DNA from: CAZFIM01 sp964519615 | GTDB taxonomy: Bacteria > Chloroflexota > Dehalococcoidia > GIF9 > UBA5629 | DNA: 7,674 bases | Assembly (NCBI GenBank): GCA_964519615.1 | Contig: CAZFIM010000100.1 | Location: forward strand, 1-7,674 | Reading direction: 5' to 3' | Shown: one piece after another, positions 1 through 6,808 of the stretch | How the letters are laid out: each line of letters starts with the position of its first letter | Position numbering within the stretch: position 1 is the first letter of the stretch | Program-made: the position numbers and the translations under genes | Notes under the pieces: generated by a model | Told to the model about the DNA's origin: nothing | Database searches by the model: none | The model's input: only the letters and a program-made list of their open reading frames with translations

Positions 1-947
1 CCCCTTACAGCATGATAGATGTAGATCATGCGACTATGGTGCAGCAGAACAATGTTATCGGTACACTTGGATTGCTTTTTTTGATACGCGATGTCTGCCC
101 GGAAACATCTTTATTGAAGCTGGGAACGATGGGGGAGTATGGCACACCGCTCACAGGGCGTCCTCTCTTTGAGGGAATGTTCCCCGCTGATGCTGTACTT
201 CAATGGAGGGGACAGGAGTGGAGTTTGGGAGGGGAGTTAACGCCCAGAGATCCTGTCAGCTTTTATCATGTGAGTAAAGTGCAGGATACTTTTAACGTAT
301 ATGAAGCGTGTAAATACTGGTGGCTGCGGTCTTACGATATCATGCAAGGGGTTATTTTTGGAATACATACAGAGCAGACAAAGACCGATCCAAGACTATA
401 TACGCGTTTTGATATAGATGAATGGTTTGGCACCGTAATCAACCGGTTTGCGGCTCAGGCCGTTGCCGGCATTCCCCTCACCCTATACGGATCAGGCGAA
501 CAAAAGAGAGGATTTATTGCCCTTGAAGATGCGATGCAATGTATGTCAAGGTTAATTTGCGCTCCGCCGGAACCGGGGCAATACTCGGTTGTGAACCAGA
601 TGTCAGGTTACTATACGCTGAGAGATCTGGCAGAAACAGTCGCCCGCATCGGCAAAAAGGAATTTAATTTACCGGTTAAAATCCAGCGCGTCGAGAATCC
701 TCGTGTTGAGGCAGACAGGCATCCATTCGAGCCGGTCTTTGAACGACTCCATCATGATTTCCATTTCACGCCGCAGATAACGCTTGATGAATCTGTATAT
801 AATATGCTTCAGATTCTTACTGAACCGGAAATAAAATCACGTATTATGCAGAAGCAGCATTTAGTCATACCGAAAACATGGTGGTCAGGAATAAAAAAGA
901 AAGTTGAAAGCATTGAAATTCTGGAGACTATTTCTACGTCGGAATAG
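1..947 (+). CDS. UDP-sulfoquinovose synthase family NAD-dependent sugar enzyme (5' end missing)
   Basis: The reading frame is open from the left edge, and codons before the ATG at 12 read P-Y-S, giving PYSMID as in plant SQD1 (APYSMID). That ATG is therefore internal and roughly 100 N-terminal residues, including the Rossmann glycine motif, lie outside the window. Counting from that Met, family features are NNVIGTL (13-19), LGTMGEYGTP with catalytic Thr39, FYHVSK with Tyr85 and Lys89, LTLYGSGEQKRGF, and NPRVEA. Known SQD1 enzymes convert UDP-glucose and sulfite to UDP-sulfoquinovose in the cytoplasm or plastid; archaeal Agl3 does so for S-layer glycans. The Thr-Tyr spacing is 46 residues against 37 in Arabidopsis SQD1 as I recall it, so this is a divergent branch and the exact product is not certain. 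The gene is clearly richer in G+C than the glycosyltransferase genes downstream. Family assignment is firm; sulfoquinovose as product is likely but unproven. Confidence 0.88.
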   Translation, partial: PYSMIDVDHATMVQQNNVIGTLGLLFLIRDVCPETSLLKLGTMGEYGTPLTGRPLFEGMFPADAVLQWRGQEWSLGGELTPRDPVSFYHVSKVQDTFNVYEACKYWWLRSYDIMQGVIFGIHTEQTKTDPRLYTRFDIDEWFGTVINRFAAQAVAGIPLTLYGSGEQKRGFIALEDAMQCMSRLICAPPEPGQYSVVNQMSGYYTLRDLAETVARIGKKEFNLPVKIQRVENPRVEADRHPFEPVFERLHHDFHFTPQITLDESVYNMLQILTEPEIKSRIMQKQHLVIPKTWWSGIKKKVESIEILETISTSE

Positions 948-960
948 GTAGAGTTTAAGC

Positions 961-1290
961 ATGAGAGATAACTCAACGATTCGCTTAACTGACGCCAATT
1001 TTAATACGGAGATAATGTCATCAGAGCTCCCTGTACTGGTAGATTTTTGGGCATCATGGTGTCCTCCATGCAAGATGTCTGAACCGACAATAGCGGAAAT
1101 GGCTCTCGATTTTGCAGGCAAGGTAAAAGTCGCAAAGATTAATGTAGATCAGAACCCGCAAACATCTGCTAAATACTCTATTCAGGGAATTCCTACTTAC
1201 ATTGTCTTTCATAACGGCAATGAGATAGTAAGAAGAGTGGGTGCGCAATCGAAAAAGCAACTGGGACAAATGGTGAGCCGGCTCCTTTAA
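961..1290 (+). CDS. Thioredoxin with WCPPC active site
   Basis: This 109-residue protein has the full length and layout of a classical thioredoxin: buried Asp28 in VDFWA, the redox motif W33-C34-P35-P36-C37-K38, the KINVD strand with Lys59, the cis-proline loop GIPT (Pro78) and the late Gly94. It has no signal peptide or membrane segment, so it should act in the cytoplasm as a dithiol reductant or disulfide exchanger. The active site is WCPPC instead of the usual WCGPC; the residue between the cysteines tunes redox potential, so its activity may differ from a housekeeping thioredoxin. It starts 13 bases after the sulfoquinovose-synthase-like gene and has no strong ribosome site of its own, which suggests co-transcription. 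A partner is not shown by the sequence; supplying electrons for sulfite formation is one idea (see findings). Its stop codon at 1288 lies inside the open frame of the next gene. Confidence 0.93.
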   Translation: MRDNSTIRLTDANFNTEIMSSELPVLVDFWASWCPPCKMSEPTIAEMALDFAGKVKVAKINVDQNPQTSAKYSIQGIPTYIVFHNGNEIVRRVGAQSKKQLGQMVSRLL

Positions 1291-1292
1291 GG

Positions 1293-1934
1293 GTTTCTAT
1301 CGTTATTCCCGCCTACAATGAGGAAGAACGAATAACAAAAGTGATTGAATCCGCGCGTCACTATGCCGATGAAATAATAGTTATTGATGACGGTAGCAGT
1401 GATAATACATATCATAGCGCGCTGAAAACAGGAGTGAAAGTCCTTAAGCAATCCCATAAAGGATATATTGAAGCACTCAAGCGCGGTTTCCAGGAATCGC
1501 AAAACGATATCATTGTAACTATAGATGCGGATGGTGAACACCCCGCCAGCTTTATCCCAATATTAGTAGAGCCTGTAATGACAGACCGCGCTGATCTGGT
1601 AATCGGATCAAGAGAGCGATTTGCGCGCAGTTCAGAGTACCTGCTTACATGGCTTACCCGGATAAAAATAAAAATAAAAGATCCCTGCACAGGATTCAGA
1701 GCGTTAAATAGACAGCTCGCTATAAAATTAAAGCTTGGCGGATACTGCACATGCGGTATCTTTGTATTGGAAGCATTATCGTTGGATGCACGTATAACTG
1801 AAGTCGATATCAAAACAAATACCATCAAGAAAAAACGTAAAATCGCCTGGGGACATTTGTGTCAATTATTCATCATTTGCTTATGGTTATATAAGCTGCT
1901 CATAAAAGGTCAGCCCAGAACAACAGCAATATGA
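1293..1934 (+). CDS. Family 2 glycosyltransferase, DPM1-like, start codon unresolved
   Basis: The protein reads VSIVIPAYNEEER from 1293, then DDGSS (residues 32-36 from there), DADGEH with the metal-binding Asp78 and Asp80, IGSR, and DPCTGFRA, ending in a hydrophobic segment (LFIICLWLYKLLI). These mark a GT-A fold enzyme of the dolichyl/polyprenyl-phosphate sugar synthase type, which moves a sugar from a nucleotide to a lipid carrier at the membrane. The first in-frame ATG, GTG or TTG is GTG at 1341, but starting there would remove the first nucleotide-binding strand. The frame is open back to 1224, inside the thioredoxin gene, without a canonical start. Possible explanations are a rare ATC start at 1299 (AAGGG at 1289-1293 stands 5 bases before it), a lost T at the junction, or a decaying gene. 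The stretch from the GSR arginine to DPCTGF is 23 residues, against 35 in the second GT2 here. Coordinates begin where homology begins, not at a proven start. Confidence 0.75.
   Translation, partial: VSIVIPAYNEEERITKVIESARHYADEIIVIDDGSSDNTYHSALKTGVKVLKQSHKGYIEALKRGFQESQNDIIVTIDADGEHPASFIPILVEPVMTDRADLVIGSRERFARSSEYLLTWLTRIKIKIKDPCTGFRALNRQLAIKLKLGGYCTCGIFVLEALSLDARITEVDIKTNTIKKKRKIAWGHLCQLFIICLWLYKLLIKGQPRTTAI
1662..1679 (+). repeat. Three tandem copies of ATAAAA inside the first GT2 gene
   Basis: Three perfect copies of the hexamer ATAAAA run from 1662 to 1679 and encode an alternating Ile-Lys stretch (RIKIKIKIKD). They lie in the shortened segment of the glycosyltransferase just before DPCTGF. 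Slippage on this repeat could have changed the length of the loop; that is inference. Confidence 0.85.
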
Positions 1935-1964
1935 TACACTATATTCTATTCAGGTAAGAGATTT

Positions 1965-2945
1965 ATGATATATAAGGACACATCAATAGACAATATACTG
2001 GTCACGGGTGGCTGCGGCTTTGTAGGTGCGAATTTAGTTAACTATTTATGTGATAAAAACTACAATCTCAAAGTGTTTGATAATCTTTCAAGTGGTAGTA
2101 TTCAAAACCTTGAGTCTACTGGAATTAACCTTGATAAAATTGAGATTATCAAAGGAGATATTACAGATAGAGAGGCCGTAAAAAAAGCCCTGAAAAATAT
2201 TGATGCTGTCGTACATCTTGCAGCAGAAACCAGTGTAGTTGATTCTTTGCAAACACCCGTAGAACACTGGAACATTAATGTATCTGGCACTCTTAACGTA
2301 CTGGAAGAAGGTCGTATTAATAAGATTAAGGCATTCATTCTGGCATCTTCTAATGCAGTATTGGGAGAACAGGAGCCGCCGGCTTGCGAAGTGCAGGTTC
2401 CCCAGCCATTGTCACCATATGGGGCAACTAAAATGGCGGGGGAGGCGCTTTGTTCTGCATATTATAATTCATATGGGCTGCCTGCCTATTGTCTCAGGTT
2501 TTCCAATTGTTACGGACCGTATTCCTATCACAAGACGTCGGTTATTAGTTTATTTCTTCAATATATCAAAGAGAATAAAACACTCACTATTTACGGTGAC
2601 GGAAATCAAACCCGTGATTTTATACATGTACTGGATATATGCCAGGCGATACACCTCTGCCTTAAGGATGCAACGCAATCTGGTAAAGAAAATAAAAATG
2701 CAAGCGGAGAAATCTTTCAGATAGCCAGCGGAAAAGAAACCTCCGTTAACGAGCTTGTTGAATTATTGAGTTCACTCGCCAACAAAGAAATATCTGTTGT
2801 TCATTCACCGGCAAGAAAAGGTGAAATAATCAGAAATTACTCAGATATCAGTAAGGCAAGAGCATGCTTGAAATTTAATCCCCAAATTGACCTCAAGGAT
2901 GGCCTGGCAGCTTTATGGAATCAGTATAATGAAAAACAGTCTTAA
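1965..2945 (+). CDS. NAD-dependent nucleotide-sugar epimerase/dehydratase, GalE-like
   Basis: This 326-residue protein is a complete extended short-chain dehydrogenase. It has the NAD-binding TGGCGFVG (Gly15, Gly18, Gly21), the acidic Asp39 in VFDNLSSG that holds the adenosine ribose, GDITD (64-68), HLAAETSV (84-91), the catalytic Ser129 in LASSNAVLG, and Tyr152 with Lys156 in SPYGATK. Further matches are LRFSNCYGP, IYGDGNQTRDFIHVLD and the C-terminal sugar-binding half. Relatives epimerise or dehydrate UDP- or GDP-sugars in the cytoplasm; UDP-glucose or UDP-GlcNAc 4-epimerase is the commonest activity, but the substrate cannot be read from motifs. The familiar VYG after the serine is VLG here. 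It starts 30 bases after the first GT2 and its end overlaps the second GT2, so it probably makes a sugar donor used by this cluster. The ATG is preceded by a modest AGGTAAGAG. Confidence 0.92.
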   Translation: MIYKDTSIDNILVTGGCGFVGANLVNYLCDKNYNLKVFDNLSSGSIQNLESTGINLDKIEIIKGDITDREAVKKALKNIDAVVHLAAETSVVDSLQTPVEHWNINVSGTLNVLEEGRINKIKAFILASSNAVLGEQEPPACEVQVPQPLSPYGATKMAGEALCSAYYNSYGLPAYCLRFSNCYGPYSYHKTSVISLFLQYIKENKTLTIYGDGNQTRDFIHVLDICQAIHLCLKDATQSGKENKNASGEIFQIASGKETSVNELVELLSSLANKEISVVHSPARKGEIIRNYSDISKARACLKFNPQIDLKDGLAALWNQYNEKQS

Positions 2946-3624
2946 TATCTGCGCGCTTATTCCTGCATACAACGAAGAGGCTACTATAGGTGATATTATA
3001 CGCGAAACCAAAAAATATGTGAGCAATATTTATGTAGTAGATAACTGCTCCACAGATAATACACCTGAAATAGCAGCAAGCTGTGGAGCTGAAGTTATCG
3101 ATTGTCATCAAAAAAAAGGGTATGGAATCGCGCAATATACAGGACAACAATTTATCATTGAAAAGGGCTTTGACTATATATTACAGCTTGACGCTGACGG
3201 ACAGCATGATCCTTCATATATTCCCTTATTATTGCAGGCAATGGAAACTGGTAATTGCGATATAGTTGTTGGGAGTCGTTTCCTTAGCAGGGATAAGCGA
3301 AGCAGCTTAAGTACCACCAGATACGCAGGTATAAAATTCTTTTCCAGGTTGGTAAGCCTTCTTGGAGGTACACGTATTACCGATGTTACGTCAGGATTCA
3401 AAATATATAGGGTTAGCTGCCTGAAAAAACTGCATCGACCGTGTGATAGCCATCCCGCTGTTGAGCAAATGCTTGAAATCGCAAGAAAAGGTTTCAACAT
3501 ATGTGAAGTTCCAATTAATATGCCAGTACGTACAACTGGCAAATCTCATTTAAACCTGTCCAGATTTATGTTATACCCTTTCCTCGCAACCTGGCTGATA
3601 TTCAAAACGTTGTTTATTAAATAG
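2929..3624 (+). CDS. Family 2 glycosyltransferase, polyprenyl-phosphate sugar synthase type
   Basis: The ATG at 2929 gives a 231-residue protein starting MKNSLNICALIPAYNEEATIG, the usual N-terminus of the family. An earlier in-frame ATG at 2887 would add 14 unrelated residues from within the epimerase gene, so I reject it. Landmarks are VDNCSTDNT (37-45, a variant of VDDGSTD), the metal-binding QLDADGQHDP (Asp88, Asp90), VVGSRF, TDVTSGFK (151-158), and a C-terminal hydrophobic stretch (FMLYPFLATWLIFKTLFI) that probably anchors the enzyme. It should move a sugar from UDP or GDP to polyprenyl phosphate on the cytoplasmic face. The gene overlaps the epimerase by 17 bases, which points to translational coupling. 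Compared with the first GT2 it is complete in the middle region and has a normal start, so it is the better candidate for the working enzyme. Sugar and lipid specificity are not visible. Confidence 0.92.
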   Translation: MKNSLNICALIPAYNEEATIGDIIRETKKYVSNIYVVDNCSTDNTPEIAASCGAEVIDCHQKKGYGIAQYTGQQFIIEKGFDYILQLDADGQHDPSYIPLLLQAMETGNCDIVVGSRFLSRDKRSSLSTTRYAGIKFFSRLVSLLGGTRITDVTSGFKIYRVSCLKKLHRPCDSHPAVEQMLEIARKGFNICEVPINMPVRTTGKSHLNLSRFMLYPFLATWLIFKTLFIK

Positions 3625-3640
3625 AACCTATAGCAATGTC

Positions 3641-4807
3641 ATGAGAAATGCATCCATAGGCATTATCTATCCATCTCCCAAAGACAGGGCTGTAGAATCC
3701 AGTGCTATACGGATTAACGGGCTGGTTGAGATTATTAGGCCTTTATTTCAATCCATATACATTATTGCCAATCAGGATGCATCGAGAGAATTATGCACTG
3801 ACAATAATGTTCGTTTTTTAGCAAATGTAGTTTGCCCTCCATCGCATAGTCCATTACGGTCTATCATATTTGGAGAACTGAAAGCACAATTTCAGATTAT
3901 TAGAGGTCTAACATTATTACCGCCGGATACAAAAATCGTTTATTTTACGGGACGAATTAGTACACTGTTAATTCCGGTATTGTTTGCTAAATGTAAATCA
4001 ATTAAAACCATCGTTCTTCTTGAGAGTAGGGGATCAGATTTGATAAAAAAGGTCTTTGCTAATCATCCTGCTTTAGTTATTAAAATCTCAAGTATAATCT
4101 ATAGAATATTTGAAAGTATCGTCTTTCATTTCGCAAATAAGCTCATTGTGGATGTACCTGATCTATTAAATCAGCAGTGGCTTAACCAATACGGTAATAA
4201 AGTATTTGCCAAACCTCTTGCACTTAGATGTATCAAAACAGATTTCAAACTTGATATTGATTACAGCCAAAGGAAACGGACAGTAGGATATATCGGGAGG
4301 CTAAGCCATGAAAAAGGTGTTGTCAATTTAACAAATGCCATTTCAATGGTGTTAGAAAACGACAGCAACATAAATTTCATCATAGGAGGAAACGGCCCTC
4401 TATATGAAGAGGTTCACACAAAATTATACAAATATATCTCCATTGGCACGGTTAAGATGCTTTCATGGATACCATATGCTCAATTGCCAGAGTATCTAAA
4501 CCAAATGAAGTTGCTGGTCTTACCTTCATATTATGAAGGCCTCCCCAATATAGTTTTAGAATCAATGGCCTGCGGAACACCGGTCCTGGCTCCTCCGGTA
4601 GGCGCAATACCCGACATATTGCTTGATGGTGATACCGGTTTTATCATGCCGGACAACTCCAGCGAGTGTATTGCAAAATACATCATTAAAGCTCTTAGGC
4701 ATCCTGACGGAAAAAAAATAGGCATCAAATCCAGTTTATTCATTGAGCAAGAGTTTCGATATAATGTGTTGAGCCAAAAGTATCTTCAGCTATTTCAATC
4801 GCTCTGA
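3641..4807 (+). CDS. Family 4 glycosyltransferase (GT-B fold)
   Basis: The 388-residue protein has the size of a typical GT4 retaining glycosyltransferase. The C-terminal donor-binding domain is clear: VGYIGRLSHEKG (Arg220 and Lys225, which in this family hold the donor diphosphate), IIGGNGPLYEE, PSYYEGLPNIVLESMACGTPVLA with the E-x7-E pair Glu299 and Glu307, and VGAIPDILLDGDTGF. The N-terminal acceptor domain (IGIIYPSPKDRA onward) is more divergent and does not tell the acceptor. It has no signal peptide, so it should act in the cytoplasm or on the inner membrane face, extending a lipid-linked glycan. It begins 16 bases after the second GT2. An ATG five bases upstream (3636) runs into TGA after two codons, leaving 3641 as the start; no good ribosome site is seen. 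Confidence 0.93.
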   Translation: MRNASIGIIYPSPKDRAVESSAIRINGLVEIIRPLFQSIYIIANQDASRELCTDNNVRFLANVVCPPSHSPLRSIIFGELKAQFQIIRGLTLLPPDTKIVYFTGRISTLLIPVLFAKCKSIKTIVLLESRGSDLIKKVFANHPALVIKISSIIYRIFESIVFHFANKLIVDVPDLLNQQWLNQYGNKVFAKPLALRCIKTDFKLDIDYSQRKRTVGYIGRLSHEKGVVNLTNAISMVLENDSNINFIIGGNGPLYEEVHTKLYKYISIGTVKMLSWIPYAQLPEYLNQMKLLVLPSYYEGLPNIVLESMACGTPVLAPPVGAIPDILLDGDTGFIMPDNSSECIAKYIIKALRHPDGKKIGIKSSLFIEQEFRYNVLSQKYLQLFQSL

Positions 4808-4839
4808 TCCTAAATATACTATTTAACTGCTATAATGAT

Positions 4840-4845
4840 AGGAAG
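4840..4845 (+). promoter_or_regulatory. Ribosome binding site supporting the GTG start at 4849
   Basis: AGGAAG lies three bases before the GTG at 4849, with its AGGA core five bases away. It is the clearest Shine-Dalgarno sequence in the window and supports GTG as the start of the membrane protein. The next candidate, an in-frame ATG, lies far inside the gene and would remove the first membrane segments. Confidence 0.65.
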
Positions 4846-4848
4846 AAA

Positions 4849-6756
4849 GTGAATAAAGATAACAACTTTCCCATAATCGGAAAGACGATACGTAACTTTG
4901 ATTTATTATTGGCCACCACAGGATTATTATTCAGCATTCTTCTGACTTTATTCGTTCACTTGCGTTATGATGACCTTCAACTGACTGTAGTGAGTGCGCT
5001 CAGTTCCGCGGGTTTTGCTACCTACCTTCTATTCCGCAGGAGGAATATTACAGACCATATCCCTTTATCATCAATGAAGAGAAATGTATGCCTTTTCTCA
5101 AGTATGCTCTTTCTGATATTATTCTCAGCCAGTATGCTCACTCTAGCATTCAGGCCTGACCCGTACATTCGCCCGGTAAGTTACTTCGTATTAACGCTGT
5201 TAATGATAACCGTTGTCTGTTATTACATACTGCTTCTACCCCAAAAAAGGTATTCGGCACATCTTGCGTTATTGTATATTATCATCACTGGATTAAGCCT
5301 CCAATGGTCTCAGCTTTTCATTTTTCCTACCGTCGTAGGAATTGACCCATGGTATCATCAATATTTTGCGCAAATGATATTTCAACTGAAACATGTGCCT
5401 ATGGATTTCTATTACAGTATGATGCCAGCTTTCCATTTGCTGACAAATATAGCTACTACTATAACCGACCTCAACTACAAAAGCAGCGTAGCATTTTCAA
5501 TAGGACTTCCTTACCTGGTATGTAATGTTCTTTCAGCTTTTCTCCTTGGCAAATTCATTCACAGTATAAAAGCAGGTCTGCTTGCAGCTTTATTCCTCAC
5601 CTTCGCAAGTTTCCATATACGGTACGGTTTCTGGACAATACCAAATTCTATGGCAGTTATTTTTATACCTCTGATAATTCTTCTGTTATTCCGTTTGAAA
5701 AGACAAATGGCTGGAAAAAATATTTTCCTCGTTGCCCTGTTCATGATTGTGCTGTTGGTTACACATCCACTTCCTGCCGTTTCCCTAGTAGCTACATTGT
5801 TGCTTTTGGGGATTTGGGCAACTATATATAAAAAATTAAGACACACCCATGTTCAATCTGGAAAATTATTTCTATATTCCGGTCTCATTTTCGCTATTAT
5901 GGCACTGAGCTGGTGGGCTTTAGGTACTGGTCATATTGATGCAATTATACGCACAATCAATAGGTCTCCAGCCTTATATAATGATGTTCTGGGACAATCA
6001 GTGCATACACTCGAGCAAATATCTACACTATATACAGTACCTATCTCAGAACAATTATTCAATTATTTAGGGATGTTTTTATTTATATACTTTGCAATAA
6101 TAGGCAGTCTTTATCTGCTTTCACGTAGGAGCTGCAATATCTATGGGTTTTCAATAGTTTTAACCGCTTTTACTCTGCTAATTATTAACCTGATAGCTTT
6201 CATATTGAAAATAAATATCTACGTAGGTCGTTGGTTACATTTCATTCAAATACTATTAGCAGTGCCCACGGGGGTATCTATTTTATGGATGCGCAGTCTA
6301 CCAAGAAAAATAGAATTTAAAGTTTTTTCATGTATCATTCCGCTTTTAGTACTCGGAACAATCACAGTGTCAAGTCCTTATTTGAATATGGATAACAGAG
6401 TATTTGCACCCAATAGTACAGTACGCTATGCTTTTGTAAACTCAGAGTTACAGACTATACAAACACTTGACCGTATCTATGATTACAATATAGGCAGTGA
6501 CTGGTACGTACGCGATCTCTTCTTTCAAGGAGTACTATCGATACAATACCAGGATATTAGCGCAAATATCCGAAAAGGATCATATCATTTCAAAAGTCCG
6601 TTAATGATCTGGATAAGAAAAGATATTATGTCCTATCCCTTTAAAAGCGATAAGGGAATTTATTCTATAGGCTATAATCCTGATACAGTACTTGATTCTC
6701 AAGGTTATAGCCATATCTATTGCAATAATGAGAATGATGCGTTTATAAGACAATAG
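4849..6756 (+). CDS. Large polytopic membrane protein, predicted GT-C glycosyltransferase
   Basis: This 635-residue protein has about 13 to 15 hydrophobic segments (roughly 18-38, 43-62, 78-100, 110-130, 137-158, 212-235, 240-252, 263-281, 291-326 probably as a pair, 340-358, 405-424, 431-453, 461-480, 489-508) and a soluble C-terminal part (about 510-635). After the fifth segment comes a loop with GIDPWYHQYF (164-173) followed by YYSMMPAFHLL (188-198). An acidic residue in an early extracytoplasmic loop before a Pro/Tyr/His-rich stretch is typical of GT-C enzymes such as STT3/AglB, PMT and ArnT, which take sugars from polyprenyl-phosphate donors outside the membrane. Other marks are FHIRYGFWTIPNSM (255-268) and THPLPA (305-310). 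I cannot place it in a named family; a flippase or O-antigen polymerase is the main alternative. The two DPM1-like enzymes upstream would supply the donor such a protein needs. No WWDYG-type oligosaccharyltransferase motif is seen. Confidence 0.72.
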   Translation: MNKDNNFPIIGKTIRNFDLLLATTGLLFSILLTLFVHLRYDDLQLTVVSALSSAGFATYLLFRRRNITDHIPLSSMKRNVCLFSSMLFLILFSASMLTLAFRPDPYIRPVSYFVLTLLMITVVCYYILLLPQKRYSAHLALLYIIITGLSLQWSQLFIFPTVVGIDPWYHQYFAQMIFQLKHVPMDFYYSMMPAFHLLTNIATTITDLNYKSSVAFSIGLPYLVCNVLSAFLLGKFIHSIKAGLLAALFLTFASFHIRYGFWTIPNSMAVIFIPLIILLLFRLKRQMAGKNIFLVALFMIVLLVTHPLPAVSLVATLLLLGIWATIYKKLRHTHVQSGKLFLYSGLIFAIMALSWWALGTGHIDAIIRTINRSPALYNDVLGQSVHTLEQISTLYTVPISEQLFNYLGMFLFIYFAIIGSLYLLSRRSCNIYGFSIVLTAFTLLIINLIAFILKINIYVGRWLHFIQILLAVPTGVSILWMRSLPRKIEFKVFSCIIPLLVLGTITVSSPYLNMDNRVFAPNSTVRYAFVNSELQTIQTLDRIYDYNIGSDWYVRDLFFQGVLSIQYQDISANIRKGSYHFKSPLMIWIRKDIMSYPFKSDKGIYSIGYNPDTVLDSQGYSHIYCNNENDAFIRQ

Positions 6757-6808
6757 TAAAAGCATAAAAATACGATGTATTATTTATCATTATGAGTTGA
6801 AACATAAT

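Noticed and set aside
1282..1325. CTT TAA at the thioredoxin end as a +1 programmed frameshift site, recalling CTT TGA of the RF2 gene
   Set aside because: A +1 shift here reads into a TGA after about ten codons and does not reach the GT2 frame, which lies in the -1 frame; no classical -1 slippery heptamer is present.
2278..2724. 148-codon frame inside the epimerase gene on the same strand
   Set aside because: It lies in another frame of a clearly coding epimerase with all family motifs; its translation shows no recognisable domain.
3174..3542. 122-codon minus-strand frame opposite the second GT2
   Set aside because: Antisense shadow of a well-conserved gene; no domain, no start signal. The same holds for other minus-strand frames at 885-1121, 1412-1828, 5559-5846 and 7016-7228.
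4831..4836. TATAAT that looks like a bacterial -10 box before the membrane protein gene
   Set aside because: No -35-like hexamer at the right distance, AT-rich gap, and genes are closely packed on one strand; likely chance.
4835..4852. Five-codon mini-ORF (ATG at 4835 to TGA) overlapping the GTG start, as a possible leader peptide
   Set aside because: Such short frames are expected by chance, and its content shows no regulatory codon run or attenuator hairpin.
6769..6781. Inverted repeat AATAC-GAT-GTATT in the gap before the last gene, as a terminator
   Set aside because: The stem has only five AT-rich pairs with a three-base loop and no T tract after it, so it is too weak to support a terminator.
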